The notes under the pieces are model-generated. The model worked only from the letters and a program-made list of their open reading frames with translations, was not told the DNA's origin and ran no database searches. From positions 1 to 8,758 of the forward strand of contig JAEZIW010000065.1 in the NCBI GenBank assembly GCA_023436525.1: a stretch of 8,758 bases of DNA, read 5' to 3'. The translations under genes and the position numbers were made by a program. The DNA comes from Bacillota bacterium (GTDB lineage Bacteria > Bacillota > Clostridia > Christensenellales > SZUA-584). Shown here piece after piece: positions 1 to 7,095 of this stretch (the first letter of the stretch is position 1; each line of letters opens with the position of its first letter).

Positions 1-876
1 TTCGACGCGCAAGGCGGAACGGTATCACCCGAAAGCATCACCGTAACATATGACGCGGCGGTGGGCGAACTGCCTACGCCCGAAAGGAAGGGCTACACGT
101 TCGAAGGATGGTTCACCGCAGCGGACGGCGCGGGCAGCGAGTACACCGAAGAGACAGTTTATCAGACGGACGGCGACATAACGCTTAACGCCTATTGGAC
201 GCTCAACACCTATGCGCTGGCCTACAACCTTGCTGGGGGCACAGCGGACAATCCAGCAAGCTATACGGTGGCGGTTCTCCCCTTAACGCTGGCAACTCCG
301 TCGAGGGTCGGTTATTCGTTTTATGGCTGGTCGGGCACGGACATTGATGGAACAACACTGAGCGTGACCATACTTGCGAACTCCACCGGCAATAGAGAAT
401 ACACCGCTCATTGGACGGCCAACGACTATAGGCTTGAATTCGACGCGCAAGGCGGAACGGTATCACCCGAAAGCATCACAGTAACATACGACGCTGCGGT
501 GGGCGAACTGCCCGAACCTGAAAGGAGGGGCTACACCTTCGGCGGATGGTATACCGGGACAGACGGCGCGGGTACTGAGTATACCGCCGATACCACCTAT
601 CATGCGGCAGACGATTTGACGCTTAACGCCTACTGGACGCTCAACACCTATGCGCTGGCCTACACCCTTGCTGGGGGCACAGCGGACAATCCAGCAAGCT
701 ATACGGTGGAGGCTATTCCCTTAACGCTGGCAACTCCGTCGAGGGTCGGTTATTCGTTTTATGGCTGGTCGGGCACGGACATTGCTGGAACAACACTGAG
801 CGTGACCATACCGGCAAATTCCATCGGCGACAGAGCGTATATTGCCCACTGGACATTGAACACTTACGGCATACGC
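1..876 (+). repeat. Tandem 438-bp coding super-repeat (two copies)
   Basis: Bases 1-438 and 439-876 form two tandem copies, each encoding two InlB repeats (146 residues). Similarity is patchy: 1-74 versus 439-512 and 181-372 versus 619-810 are almost identical, with only one difference in 286-372 versus 724-810. The intervening 75-180 and 373-438 have drifted strongly. The copy at 877-1074 is a single, clearly diverged repeat. Confidence 0.85.
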
Positions 877-1674
877 TATGATTTGGATGGTGGTACGCTG
901 GACGAATCCAATCCGGACAGCTATACCGTCGAAAGCGGTGCCATTACGCTGAATAATCCGGAGAAAGAGGGCTATACATTTGTCGGCTGGTCGGGCACAG
1001 GTGTTTCGGGCAGGATGAGGCGCGTTACGATACCGGCAGGCTCTTGGGGCGACAGAACGTATATTGCCCATTGGGAACAAAACCCAGTCTATATCGCCAA
1101 AACGCTTGTAGACGATTCTTCCGGCATCTCGGTTTCGGGCAATAACATTAGCGAGGACGCTGTGCTGACTGTGACAGAGCTGAACCTCGGGGATAGTGAA
1201 GCCTGCGATACGATTCGGCAGCGGATAGATGACAGAGACTACGTTTTCCTTCTTGGTAAGAACATTTCCCTTTCCGGCGGCTTCACAGGTACGATTTCCA
1301 TCAGCCTGCCCGTCGGAAAGCAATACGACGGAAAAACGGTAACGGTGCTGCACTGTAAAAACGGCAAACTTGAAAACTACACTGTTATTGTGAAGGGCGG
1401 GATGGCGACATTCCAAGTGACCAGCCTGTCACCCTTCGCGGTGTTTGCCGAAGCCACTGATACGCAAACCGATTCTACTGAAACCGTACCACCATCGCCG
1501 TCCCCATCTCCCGGCGCTATACCGAATCCTACGTCTGCTGATACTGCGGTGTCCGCAAACGCTGACGATAATGTTGGTCATGGCAGCATCGATTTTATAT
1601 GGTGGCTGCTGGGCGGCTTGGTTCTGGTTGGCGTCGTATTGGTGGTTGTCTTTATAAGTCATAGAAGATTGTAA
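1..1674 (+). CDS. InlB B-repeat surface protein with C-terminal membrane anchor (5' end missing)
   Basis: The reading frame is open from base 1, so the true start lies upstream; 557 residues are visible. Five copies of an InlB/Listeria-Bacteroides type repeat (Flg_new family) carry the motif GYxFxGW at visible residues 31, 104, 177, 250 and 324, a period of about 73. Two variants alternate, one with YTxxGxGxEYT and one with WSGTxxxGTTLSVTI. After the repeats comes a beta-rich domain of about 120 residues (362-485), then a Ser/Thr/Pro linker (486-530). A single membrane helix (about 532-552) and the basic tail SHRRL end the protein. No LPXTG sortase motif is visible, so anchoring is by the helix rather than by covalent wall attachment. 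Such repeats are known from adhesins and other surface proteins; the ligand cannot be read from sequence. The family call is strong, the role is inferred. Confidence 0.9.
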   Translation, partial: FDAQGGTVSPESITVTYDAAVGELPTPERKGYTFEGWFTAADGAGSEYTEETVYQTDGDITLNAYWTLNTYALAYNLAGGTADNPASYTVAVLPLTLATPSRVGYSFYGWSGTDIDGTTLSVTILANSTGNREYTAHWTANDYRLEFDAQGGTVSPESITVTYDAAVGELPEPERRGYTFGGWYTGTDGAGTEYTADTTYHAADDLTLNAYWTLNTYALAYTLAGGTADNPASYTVEAIPLTLATPSRVGYSFYGWSGTDIAGTTLSVTIPANSIGDRAYIAHWTLNTYGIRYDLDGGTLDESNPDSYTVESGAITLNNPEKEGYTFVGWSGTGVSGRMRRVTIPAGSWGDRTYIAHWEQNPVYIAKTLVDDSSGISVSGNNISEDAVLTVTELNLGDSEACDTIRQRIDDRDYVFLLGKNISLSGGFTGTISISLPVGKQYDGKTVTVLHCKNGKLENYTVIVKGGMATFQVTSLSPFAVFAEATDTQTDSTETVPPSPSPSPGAIPNPTSADTAVSANADDNVGHGSIDFIWWLLGGLVLVGVVLVVVFISHRRL

Positions 1675-1935
1675 AGGAAGTCTGTATCCATTTTGGGAAT
1701 GTCTACAGTAAAATGGAGAGTCATTTCTGGGCAATCCGTGATTTATAAAAATCCAATGGGACGTGACCGGGGGATCAATATTACGGCAGAAAAAATTGTA
1801 CCATGAACGAACCACTGGAATATGGATACGGGAGGGTATAACTTCTTAATTGGGCATGAAAACAACTTAGCTTATGACGAACACTCCATAGAACGCCTTA
1901 CGACCATTATTCTTACCAATCCTTGCATTGACTAA
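1675..1935 (+). pseudogene. Possible decayed coding fragment in the 327-bp gap before the dockerin gene
   Basis: This stretch is less GC-rich than its neighbours. It keeps one reading frame, the same frame as the upstream gene, interrupted by a single TGA at 1804-1806 and ended by TAA at 1933-1935. The first part can start at ATG 1699 (35 residues, beginning MSTVKWRVISGQ). The second part can start at ATG 1822 (37 residues, containing GYNFLIGHENNLAYDEHS and ending NPCID). Neither start has a convincing ribosome binding site. The amino acid sequence looks protein-like, but I recognise no family. It could be the tail of a lost gene, two tiny genes, or chance. Confidence 0.3.
1687..1717. repeat. 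8-bp perfect inverted repeat downstream of the InlB-repeat gene
   Basis: TCCATTTT at 1687-1694 pairs perfectly with AAAATGGA at 1710-1717 around a 15-nt loop. It lies 13 bases after the stop of the InlB-repeat gene. No run of T follows, so it is a poor intrinsic terminator; it could be a processing or RNA-end structure. Confidence 0.35.
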
Positions 1936-1956
1936 CGGATGGACAAATTGTATGAT
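1928..1956 (+). promoter_or_regulatory. Sigma-A type promoter for the dockerin-cohesin gene pair
   Basis: A -35 box TTGACT (1928-1933) and a -10 box TATGAT (1951-1956) are separated by exactly 17 bases. Transcription would start near 1963. That is downstream of the longest possible start codon of the next gene (ATG 1939) and supports a start at 1993 or 2002. Seen in sequence; activity is inferred. Confidence 0.55.
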
Positions 1957-2001
1957 TATGCTATGAAGAATAATAGATTAACATGTCGGTTTATGGCGAT
2001 T

Positions 2002-3765
2002 ATGCGACGATCGAATAAAAAGGCAGCCGTGTTTATACTGGGGCTGCTGCTCACCATGGCCTTGGCCTTCGGCACGATACCAACAGCGTATGCAGCCGCC
2101 TTCTATACGGACATACGCGTGCTGCTGTCAGTGGGCGGCTCATCTGTCGAGATTGAGACAATCGGCGACTATTACCTCCAAGAGAACCCGGCCTTTGTCC
2201 TGTCAGACGGCAAAATGACCGTTTCAATGACAGGCAGCCGACCGGTGCTTACGTCGGACGGACAAACCTTTACGGCATCGTCTATTACGCTGATCAGCAA
2301 AGATTACAACGGCACGTCATCGTACATTCGGTTAAAAAACGATAAATACGGTGTGTGCACATATCTTGGCAACATGGGCTTTGATGTGAGCGAGGGCAGT
2401 ATCCGCGCCATAAACACATTGCCCATTGAGCATTATTTATACGGCGTTGTGCCGTATGAGATGAGCAACACCTTCCCGACCGAGTCTCTTAAAGCGCAGG
2501 CTGTCTGCGCCCGCGGATACGCGGTTGCCAATTGTTCGCTTAACCGCACACGCGCCTATGAAATTTTAGACACATCCGAGGATCAAGTGTATCATGGCTA
2601 TGCCAGCGTTTACACGCGCGCTATCGGGGCCGTGAACGATACGGCGGGGCAGATACTTACGTATAACGGCGATATTATACAGGCTTATTACAGCGCCTCC
2701 AACGGCGGACAAACCGAACTGACGGGCAACGTCTGGTCAAACGATCTGCCGTATTATGTGCAGCGTGATGATATCTACGACGTGGTGAACCCATACAGCC
2801 TTGAAGAGAAATCCTTTATTCCCACCGAATTTAACGCACAAACAGTGCCGCTGATGGACCCGGTTGTGCTGAATCTGCTGCAGGCCGGTGCCAACACTGC
2901 CGCCGGTGAAGAGGTGAGCCTTGTAGGCACAGTGCGCATCAAAGCCCACAGCGCAAAATACAACCCCCCCAGCCGCACTTATACCAAAGCGAACGTCACG
3001 CTGATGGCAGCCCGTGCCGACGGCAAAATCGGCCAGCTGACGGTGACGCTGTCTTTTGACGATTTGGTGTATTCGGAGGAAAAAAATCCTGACGGGATAT
3101 TCAACACAACAAAATATTCGCTGCGTTTGCGCGGTGCCGAGCCGGGTGTTTTGAACGCGAATGGCGTGGACTACGACGGATGGTTCTTAACAAACCGCCG
3201 CTACGGGCATGGCATTGGCCTGAGTCAGCGCGGCGCTCAGCAGCGCGCGACCGACGGGCAGGGTCATGCCGACATACTGAGCTTTTATTATGCGGATACG
3301 GTGCTGTGTACAATCGGCAGCTATGCATCGGCCCCTGCGCTCACAAGCGACAAATATGCCGTTTCAGAAATGGGTATCAGCGGCATAAAACCCGGCACAA
3401 CGCCCGCGGATTTGCTTGCGGGATTGACATCGGCAGGCGGAACAATCTCCGTTATATCATCCGTCGGTGCGGCAAAAACGGAAGGACGTGCGGCAACGGG
3501 CGATTTCGTCCGCACGGTTTATGGCGACGGCACATCGTATTTTGATTTGCCCGTGGTGATTTACGGCGATACGGACGGCGACGGCCATGTCGGCCAGAGC
3601 GACCTTGATGCGCTGCGGCAGCATCTGCTGAACACCGCCAAGCTGGCCGGAAAATACCTGGAAGCGGCGGATGTGAACCACGACGGTACGGCGGACAGCC
3701 TTGATGTGCTGAAGCTGTTAAAACACATTCAGGGTACGCTTTCAATCGAACAAACGGGGGGGTAA
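2002..3765 (+). CDS. Secreted SpoIID/LytB-domain peptidoglycan lytic enzyme with C-terminal dockerin
   Basis: A 587-residue exported protein. Residues 1-31 form a signal peptide: basic MRRSNKK, a hydrophobic core, then a likely cut after AYA. The SpoIID/LytB domain follows. It carries PYEM with Glu153, equivalent to the catalytic acid of SpoIID lytic transglycosylases, then LKAQAVCARGYAV, and near its end the family hallmark HGIGLSQRGA (403-412). Residues about 447-520 are a small module of a kind often seen before dockerins. Residues 521-580 are a dockerin with two calcium loops, DTDGDGHVGQSD (523-534) and DVNHDGTADSLD (557-568). By family knowledge it cuts glycan strands or denudes peptidoglycan, here outside the cell. 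ATG 2002 was chosen because it gives a compact signal peptide; ATG 1939, 1963 and 1993 are in frame, none has a good ribosome binding site, and 1939 lies upstream of the predicted RNA start. The cohesin gene begins 6 bases after its stop. Confidence 0.9.
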   Translation: MRRSNKKAAVFILGLLLTMALAFGTIPTAYAAAFYTDIRVLLSVGGSSVEIETIGDYYLQENPAFVLSDGKMTVSMTGSRPVLTSDGQTFTASSITLISKDYNGTSSYIRLKNDKYGVCTYLGNMGFDVSEGSIRAINTLPIEHYLYGVVPYEMSNTFPTESLKAQAVCARGYAVANCSLNRTRAYEILDTSEDQVYHGYASVYTRAIGAVNDTAGQILTYNGDIIQAYYSASNGGQTELTGNVWSNDLPYYVQRDDIYDVVNPYSLEEKSFIPTEFNAQTVPLMDPVVLNLLQAGANTAAGEEVSLVGTVRIKAHSAKYNPPSRTYTKANVTLMAARADGKIGQLTVTLSFDDLVYSEEKNPDGIFNTTKYSLRLRGAEPGVLNANGVDYDGWFLTNRRYGHGIGLSQRGAQQRATDGQGHADILSFYYADTVLCTIGSYASAPALTSDKYAVSEMGISGIKPGTTPADLLAGLTSAGGTISVISSVGAAKTEGRAATGDFVRTVYGDGTSYFDLPVVIYGDTDGDGHVGQSDLDALRQHLLNTAKLAGKYLEAADVNHDGTADSLDVLKLLKHIQGTLSIEQTGG

Positions 3766-3771
3766 AACCGA

Positions 3772-5004
3772 GTGAATAAGAAGAATACAATGCAAAGGTT
3801 ATTTGTTTTCATAGTGACAGCGGCAGTGCTGCTCATGTTCCCGGCAGCCGCTTTGGCAACCGATATGTCCGTAACGGCTGATTCCACCTCGGTGAAAGCG
3901 GGCGATACGGTGACGCTGACTGTCACGGTATCTGCCGAGAACATCGCTGTTGCAAACGGTGTATTTACATACGACCCGGCGCTGCTCACGTATATCAGCA
4001 GCAACGGCGGCGCATCGGACGGCATGATCAATATGGTGTCGGCGCAAAAAGGCGGGGCATCCTCGCTGACAGCCGTGATTAAATTCGCCGCTATCGGCGC
4101 AGGTGAGGCCATTGTCAACGTTTCTATGGACAGCGTGCTGAGCTATGACGAGACGGCACTCGAAACGGCACAGGCCGGGGTCAGCATTAAGGTGGCGGCA
4201 TCGGATGCGGCGGCTACACAGACCGGTGAGAGCAAACCGCCCGTGAATTTAACTCAGACGGGGGTGGCTGCCGATAATGTGGAGGGTGCGACGGTTCCGA
4301 TGTATATCTGGCGTTCACTCAACAGTCTGACGCTGCCATCGGGGTATGTTGACAGACAGGTGACATACAAAGGAGAGTATGTGGGCGGTGCGGCGATACC
4401 GGACAGTGAGGATATCATGCTGCTTTACCTTTCTGATGAAAAGGGCGAAAACGCTGGATACTACATCTATGATGAGGCCAAGAATACCTTGTTTCCTTAC
4501 ATCACCGTGCTGTCGGTATCGGCAAACTTTACGGTGATGCAGCCGGATGAAACCGTTGTTGTTCCGGAAGGATACGAAAAGACCACGTTTGTCCGGAAGG
4601 AGAAAGAAGTGCCGGCGTGGATCGCCAAAGGTGCCGACGGATCCGTCTACCTTGTTTATGTGCGAACCGCTTCGGGCGAAAAGGGCTTTTTCCTGTATAA
4701 CGTGGAAGATGAATCGATGCAGCGGTATATGGCACCGCCGGGAACCGGGACGGCGGCAGAACCCGCCGCACAGCCCGCGCAGGAGCCCACAGCCGCGCCC
4801 GTTTCTGCACAGGGTGAAGAGGGCAAAATCGTCCTCGATAAGATGCTCTTCTTTGTAATCTGCGGCGCGGGGGCGTTGCTGATTGCTGCCGTGATTGTGC
4901 TGATGATAATGTATATTTCGAAAAGCACCCGGAGCAAGCGGCGGGCAGCGCGCTGGGAAAAGCGCAACTACGCGGCGACGAACAAGGACGATAAAAAGAT
5001 GTGA
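3772..5004 (+). CDS. Membrane-anchored single-cohesin protein
   Basis: 410 residues from a GTG start, preceded by a G-rich ribosome binding site (3756-3762) 9 bases upstream. Residues 1-29 are a signal peptide ending AALA. Residues 32-142 form a cohesin domain: VKAGDTVTLTVTV, then VFTYDPALLTYISSN, then an IKFAAIGAGEAIVNV strand pair. The middle holds two copies of an unnamed module with an exact 76-residue offset: LPSGY at 188 versus VPEGY at 264, and GYYIYDEAKN at 229 versus GFFLYNVEDE at 305. A Pro/Ala/Glu linker (322-352), one membrane helix (358-382) and a very basic 28-residue cytoplasmic tail follow. By family knowledge a cohesin binds a dockerin; the adjacent upstream gene ends in one, so the likely role is to hold that enzyme at the outer face of the membrane. 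The 6-base gap implies co-translation. Domain calls are firm; the partner is inferred. Confidence 0.9.
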   Translation: MNKKNTMQRLFVFIVTAAVLLMFPAAALATDMSVTADSTSVKAGDTVTLTVTVSAENIAVANGVFTYDPALLTYISSNGGASDGMINMVSAQKGGASSLTAVIKFAAIGAGEAIVNVSMDSVLSYDETALETAQAGVSIKVAASDAAATQTGESKPPVNLTQTGVAADNVEGATVPMYIWRSLNSLTLPSGYVDRQVTYKGEYVGGAAIPDSEDIMLLYLSDEKGENAGYYIYDEAKNTLFPYITVLSVSANFTVMQPDETVVVPEGYEKTTFVRKEKEVPAWIAKGADGSVYLVYVRTASGEKGFFLYNVEDESMQRYMAPPGTGTAAEPAAQPAQEPTAAPVSAQGEEGKIVLDKMLFFVICGAGALLIAAVIVLMIMYISKSTRSKRRAARWEKRNYAATNKDDKKM

Positions 5005-5048
5005 GCCTGATTTTGAAAAGAAGATTAAAGCACAAGGAGACGATATAA

Positions 5049-5900
5049 ATGACGGGCATACAGGATACGGCGCTGCTTAACGACGGCAACAAAATGCCGT
5101 GGGTCGGGCTGGGTGTGTATTTAACTCAGGATGGTTCACAAGTGGAAAACAGCGTCCATTGGGCGCTGGAGACGGGGTATCGGCACGTTGATACGGCAAG
5201 GATATACGGCAACGAGGCGGGCGTCGGAAGAGCGGTACGTGCAAGCGGCATAGCGCGCGAGCAGGTGTTTGTGACCACCAAGCTCTGGAACGCCGACCAC
5301 GGCTACAAGAGCACGCTGCTGGCCTGCGAGAAGAGCCTTAAAACGCTGGGTATGGATTATATCGATTTGTATTTAATTCATTGGCCGGGGCTGAATAAAA
5401 AGGACAGGCTCGCCACATGGGAAGCGATGCTGGAGCTGAAGGCGAAGCAGAAGGTGCTCAGCGTGGGTGTCAGCAACTTCAAGCCGTATCATATTGATGA
5501 GTTGATTGCGGCGCATGGCGTGGTTCCGGCGGTGGATCAGGTGGAGCTGCATCCGTTTCAGGCGCAGCAAGAGCTGCGGCAGTACGCCAAGGACAAAGGC
5601 ATTGTCGTCACGGCGTGGGGACCGATTTTCCACGGGCATATTCATGAAGCGCCTGCGGTGATATCGGAGATTGGGCAAAAGTACGGCAAGACGGCGGCCC
5701 AAACGGTGCTGCGGTGGCATCTGCAGAGCGGAATATCGGTGATACCCAAATCGGTGAAGCAGCACCGCATCGCGGAAAACGCCGACATTTTTGATTTTGC
5801 GCTGTCGGACGATGACATGGCGGCCATTGACGGGCTGAACCGGGGCAGAGGCTACGGGGCAGACCCTGATGTGATGACGTACGGGTTTGAGAATATATAA
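5049..5900 (+). CDS. Aldo/keto reductase (2,5-diketo-D-gluconate reductase-like)
   Basis: 283 residues, the usual length for this family, forming a TIM barrel that reduces carbonyls with NAD(P)H in the cytoplasm. The catalytic tetrad is complete: Asp48 and Tyr53 in HVDTARIYGNE, Lys78 in TTKLW and His111 in LIHWPG. The cofactor-binding signature IPKSVKQHRIAEN (232-244) is present with Lys234, Arg240 and Asn244. A strong ribosome binding site AAGGAGA (5034-5040) sits 8 bases before ATG 5049. It lies 44 bases after the cohesin gene with no terminator between, so it may be read from the same transcript. Its physiological substrate cannot be told, and no functional link with the cohesin-dockerin pair is evident. 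Confidence 0.93.
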   Translation: MTGIQDTALLNDGNKMPWVGLGVYLTQDGSQVENSVHWALETGYRHVDTARIYGNEAGVGRAVRASGIAREQVFVTTKLWNADHGYKSTLLACEKSLKTLGMDYIDLYLIHWPGLNKKDRLATWEAMLELKAKQKVLSVGVSNFKPYHIDELIAAHGVVPAVDQVELHPFQAQQELRQYAKDKGIVVTAWGPIFHGHIHEAPAVISEIGQKYGKTAAQTVLRWHLQSGISVIPKSVKQHRIAENADIFDFALSDDDMAAIDGLNRGRGYGADPDVMTYGFENI

Positions 5901-5906
5901 GGCAAT

Positions 5907-5945
5907 GCCCTTAGGCCAAAGATGCTTAAAGGGCTGTTTTAATTT
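5907..5945 (+). terminator. Probable intrinsic terminator of the reductase gene or operon
   Basis: GCCCTT (5907-5912) pairs with AAGGGC (5929-5934), with a weakly paired interior, followed by the T-rich TGTTTTAATTT. It begins 6 bases after the stop codon. The stem is short, so termination may be partial. The 5901-6064 gap holds this hairpin and the promoter of the next gene; I see no gene in it. Confidence 0.6.
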
Positions 5946-5996
5946 AGTATTATATAATTTAAAATTTCTCCAATAAATTATGATAGATTGGATAAT

Positions 5997-6023
5997 TTGA
6001 CAATAAGTACTTTATCCTATAAT
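5997..6023 (+). promoter_or_regulatory. Promoter of the Abi gene
   Basis: A perfect -35 box TTGACA (5997-6002) and a perfect -10 box TATAAT (6018-6023) are separated by only 15 bases. Using TAATGT (6020-6025) instead gives the ideal 17. The RNA would start near 6030, leaving a leader of about 35 nt. The promoter overlaps the left copy of the flanking direct repeat. Confidence 0.6.
6000..6023 (+). repeat. Left copy of 24/25-nt direct repeat flanking the Abi module
   Basis: Begins ACAATAAGTA and ends CCTATAAT. It matches 7099-7123 at 23 positions, with one C/G substitution and one single-base gap. The two copies lie 1,099 bases apart and bracket the Abi gene and the putative small RNA. Confidence 0.65.
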
Positions 6024-6064
6024 GTAATTATATTAATAAAATATGTAAGAATCATAGGAGAAAA

Positions 6065-6970
6065 ATGCAAAAACCAAAACTTAGTGTTCATGAACAAATT
6101 GAACATATGAAACAAAAAGGCATTACTTTTAAGCTTATGAGCGAAAAAGAAGCGGAAATGTTTCTTAAGGAAAACACTTATTATTTTAAAATCAAGGCTT
6201 ATGCAAAGAATTATTCTAAAGTCAAGGATCTTAACAATAATGAAAAGTATCAAAATCTGGATTTTGCTTATTTAAAAGAAATATCAAATCTCGATATGAA
6301 ACTTAGATATTTAATTGTACATATGTGTCTTGATATCGAACATTTTTTGAAAGTTAAGCTTCTTAAAGATTTCAGTTACTCATCTACCGATGGTTATACA
6401 ATAGTGAAAGAGTTATTTACTGAAAACCCTAAAATAGAAGCAAGAATAAAACAAAAAGCATTGCGCTCTACGTGCAAAGATTTAATTGAAAAGTATACAG
6501 AGAATTTTGCAATATGGAATATTGTCGAGGTCCTCTCATTCGGTGATTTATTAATTCTGCTTGAGAAATATTATGGCACAAAGGGTCCCTTTCATTACAT
6601 GCTTGAATCGGTTCGATGCCTAAGAAATGCGGCATCTCATAATAACTGTTTACTTAACAGTTTGTCGAAATGCTATACTTATAGAATTAAGCCAACTAAA
6701 AGAGTAATTAATAATGTTAAGGCAATTCCAACGATTGGCGAAAGAGCAAGGGATAATCAACTAAGAAATCCGGTTATTCATGATATTACTGTCTTACTAT
6801 TTATTTATTATAAGGTTATTAGTTCTGAAAAAATAAAGCAATATCGGGTTGAAGAATTACGTCAATTTTTTGAAAAAGAATGGGGAACAAGTAGAGAATA
6901 TTTTACAGCTAATAATAAAATTACATCGTCATTCGCATTTTTACAAAAAGTATTTGACTTTCTGTATTGA
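6065..6970 (+). CDS. Abi_2 (AbiD/AbiF-like) HEPN abortive-infection protein
   Basis: 301 residues, typical for the Abi_2 family. The N-terminus has the usual EQIEHMKQKGI helix followed by FLKENTYYFKIKAYAKNY. Family signatures seen are SNLDMKLRYLIVHMCLDIEH, IWNIVEVLSFGDLLILLEKYY (150-170) and the HEPN ribonuclease motif RNAASH, with Arg187 and His192 (RX4H) and an Asn after each. By family knowledge these proteins halt growth during phage infection by cutting RNA. The ribosome binding site AGGAG (6056-6060) is 4 bases before ATG 6065. The gene is strikingly AT-rich (roughly 30% GC by eye) next to GC-rich neighbours and has its own promoter, which suggests horizontal acquisition. No protein antitoxin gene is adjacent, but a possible small RNA is. 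Confidence 0.88.
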   Translation: MQKPKLSVHEQIEHMKQKGITFKLMSEKEAEMFLKENTYYFKIKAYAKNYSKVKDLNNNEKYQNLDFAYLKEISNLDMKLRYLIVHMCLDIEHFLKVKLLKDFSYSSTDGYTIVKELFTENPKIEARIKQKALRSTCKDLIEKYTENFAIWNIVEVLSFGDLLILLEKYYGTKGPFHYMLESVRCLRNAASHNNCLLNSLSKCYTYRIKPTKRVINNVKAIPTIGERARDNQLRNPVIHDITVLLFIYYKVISSEKIKQYRVEELRQFFEKEWGTSREYFTANNKITSSFAFLQKVFDFLY

Positions 6971-6982
6971 ATTACGTATAAT
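6954..6982 (+). promoter_or_regulatory. Near-consensus promoter overlapping the 3' end of the Abi gene
   Basis: TTGACT (6954-6959) and a perfect TATAAT (6977-6982) are spaced exactly 17 bases apart. The predicted start, near 6989, is only about 28 bases upstream of the terminator stem. It therefore cannot serve a protein gene unless transcription reads through. Confidence 0.65.
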
Positions 6983-6988
6983 ATTATG

Positions 6989-7049
6989 ACGAACAAAAAA
7001 CAGTAATGTTTTTCTAGGGATGTTATTTCTATAACGTCCCGATTTTTTT
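6989..7049 (+). ncRNA. Putative ~60-nt two-hairpin small RNA beside the Abi gene
   Basis: Defined by the promoter at 6954-6982 and the terminator at 7017-7049. The first hairpin is AAAAACA (6996-7002), the loop GTAA (a GNRA tetraloop) and TGTTTTT (7007-7013). The second is the strong terminator hairpin. No start codon with a ribosome binding site and open frame fits within it. Relatives of AbiF have been reported, as I recall, to be paired with an adjacent non-coding RNA antitoxin, so this is a candidate antitoxin RNA. The promoter, hairpins and terminator are seen directly; existence and function of the RNA are inferred. Alternatively it is only the terminator of the Abi mRNA. Confidence 0.45.
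7017..7049 (+). terminator. Strong intrinsic terminator
   Basis: GGGATGTTAT (7017-7026) pairs with ATAACGTCCC (7031-7040) over ten pairs, one of them G-U, around the loop TTCT. Seven T (7043-7049) follow after GA. It ends the Abi transcript and the putative small RNA. Confidence 0.9.
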
Positions 7050-7095
7050 ACTCATTTTTTAAAACGTCCTTATTTAATTGAAAAAGTGTTCACTG

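Noticed and set aside
1..876. Repeats as a CRISPR array
   Set aside because: The period is 438 bp within an open coding frame, with no short repeats or unique spacers.
721..1416. 231-residue minus-strand open frame
   Set aside because: It is the antisense shadow of the InlB-repeat gene; its apparent repeats mirror the plus-strand repeats, and it has no family motif.
1486..1674. Sortase-type LPXTG anchor in the InlB-repeat protein
   Set aside because: No LPXTG-like motif precedes the membrane helix; only a Pro/Ser-rich linker is present.
3756..3762. Seven-G tract as a phase-variable frameshift site
   Set aside because: It lies one codon before the stop of the dockerin gene and serves as the ribosome binding site of the next gene; slippage there would change only the last residues.
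6065..6970. Abi gene as Cas13 or part of a CRISPR locus
   Set aside because: Only one HEPN motif and 301 residues are present, with no repeat array nearby; this is an ordinary Abi_2-size protein.
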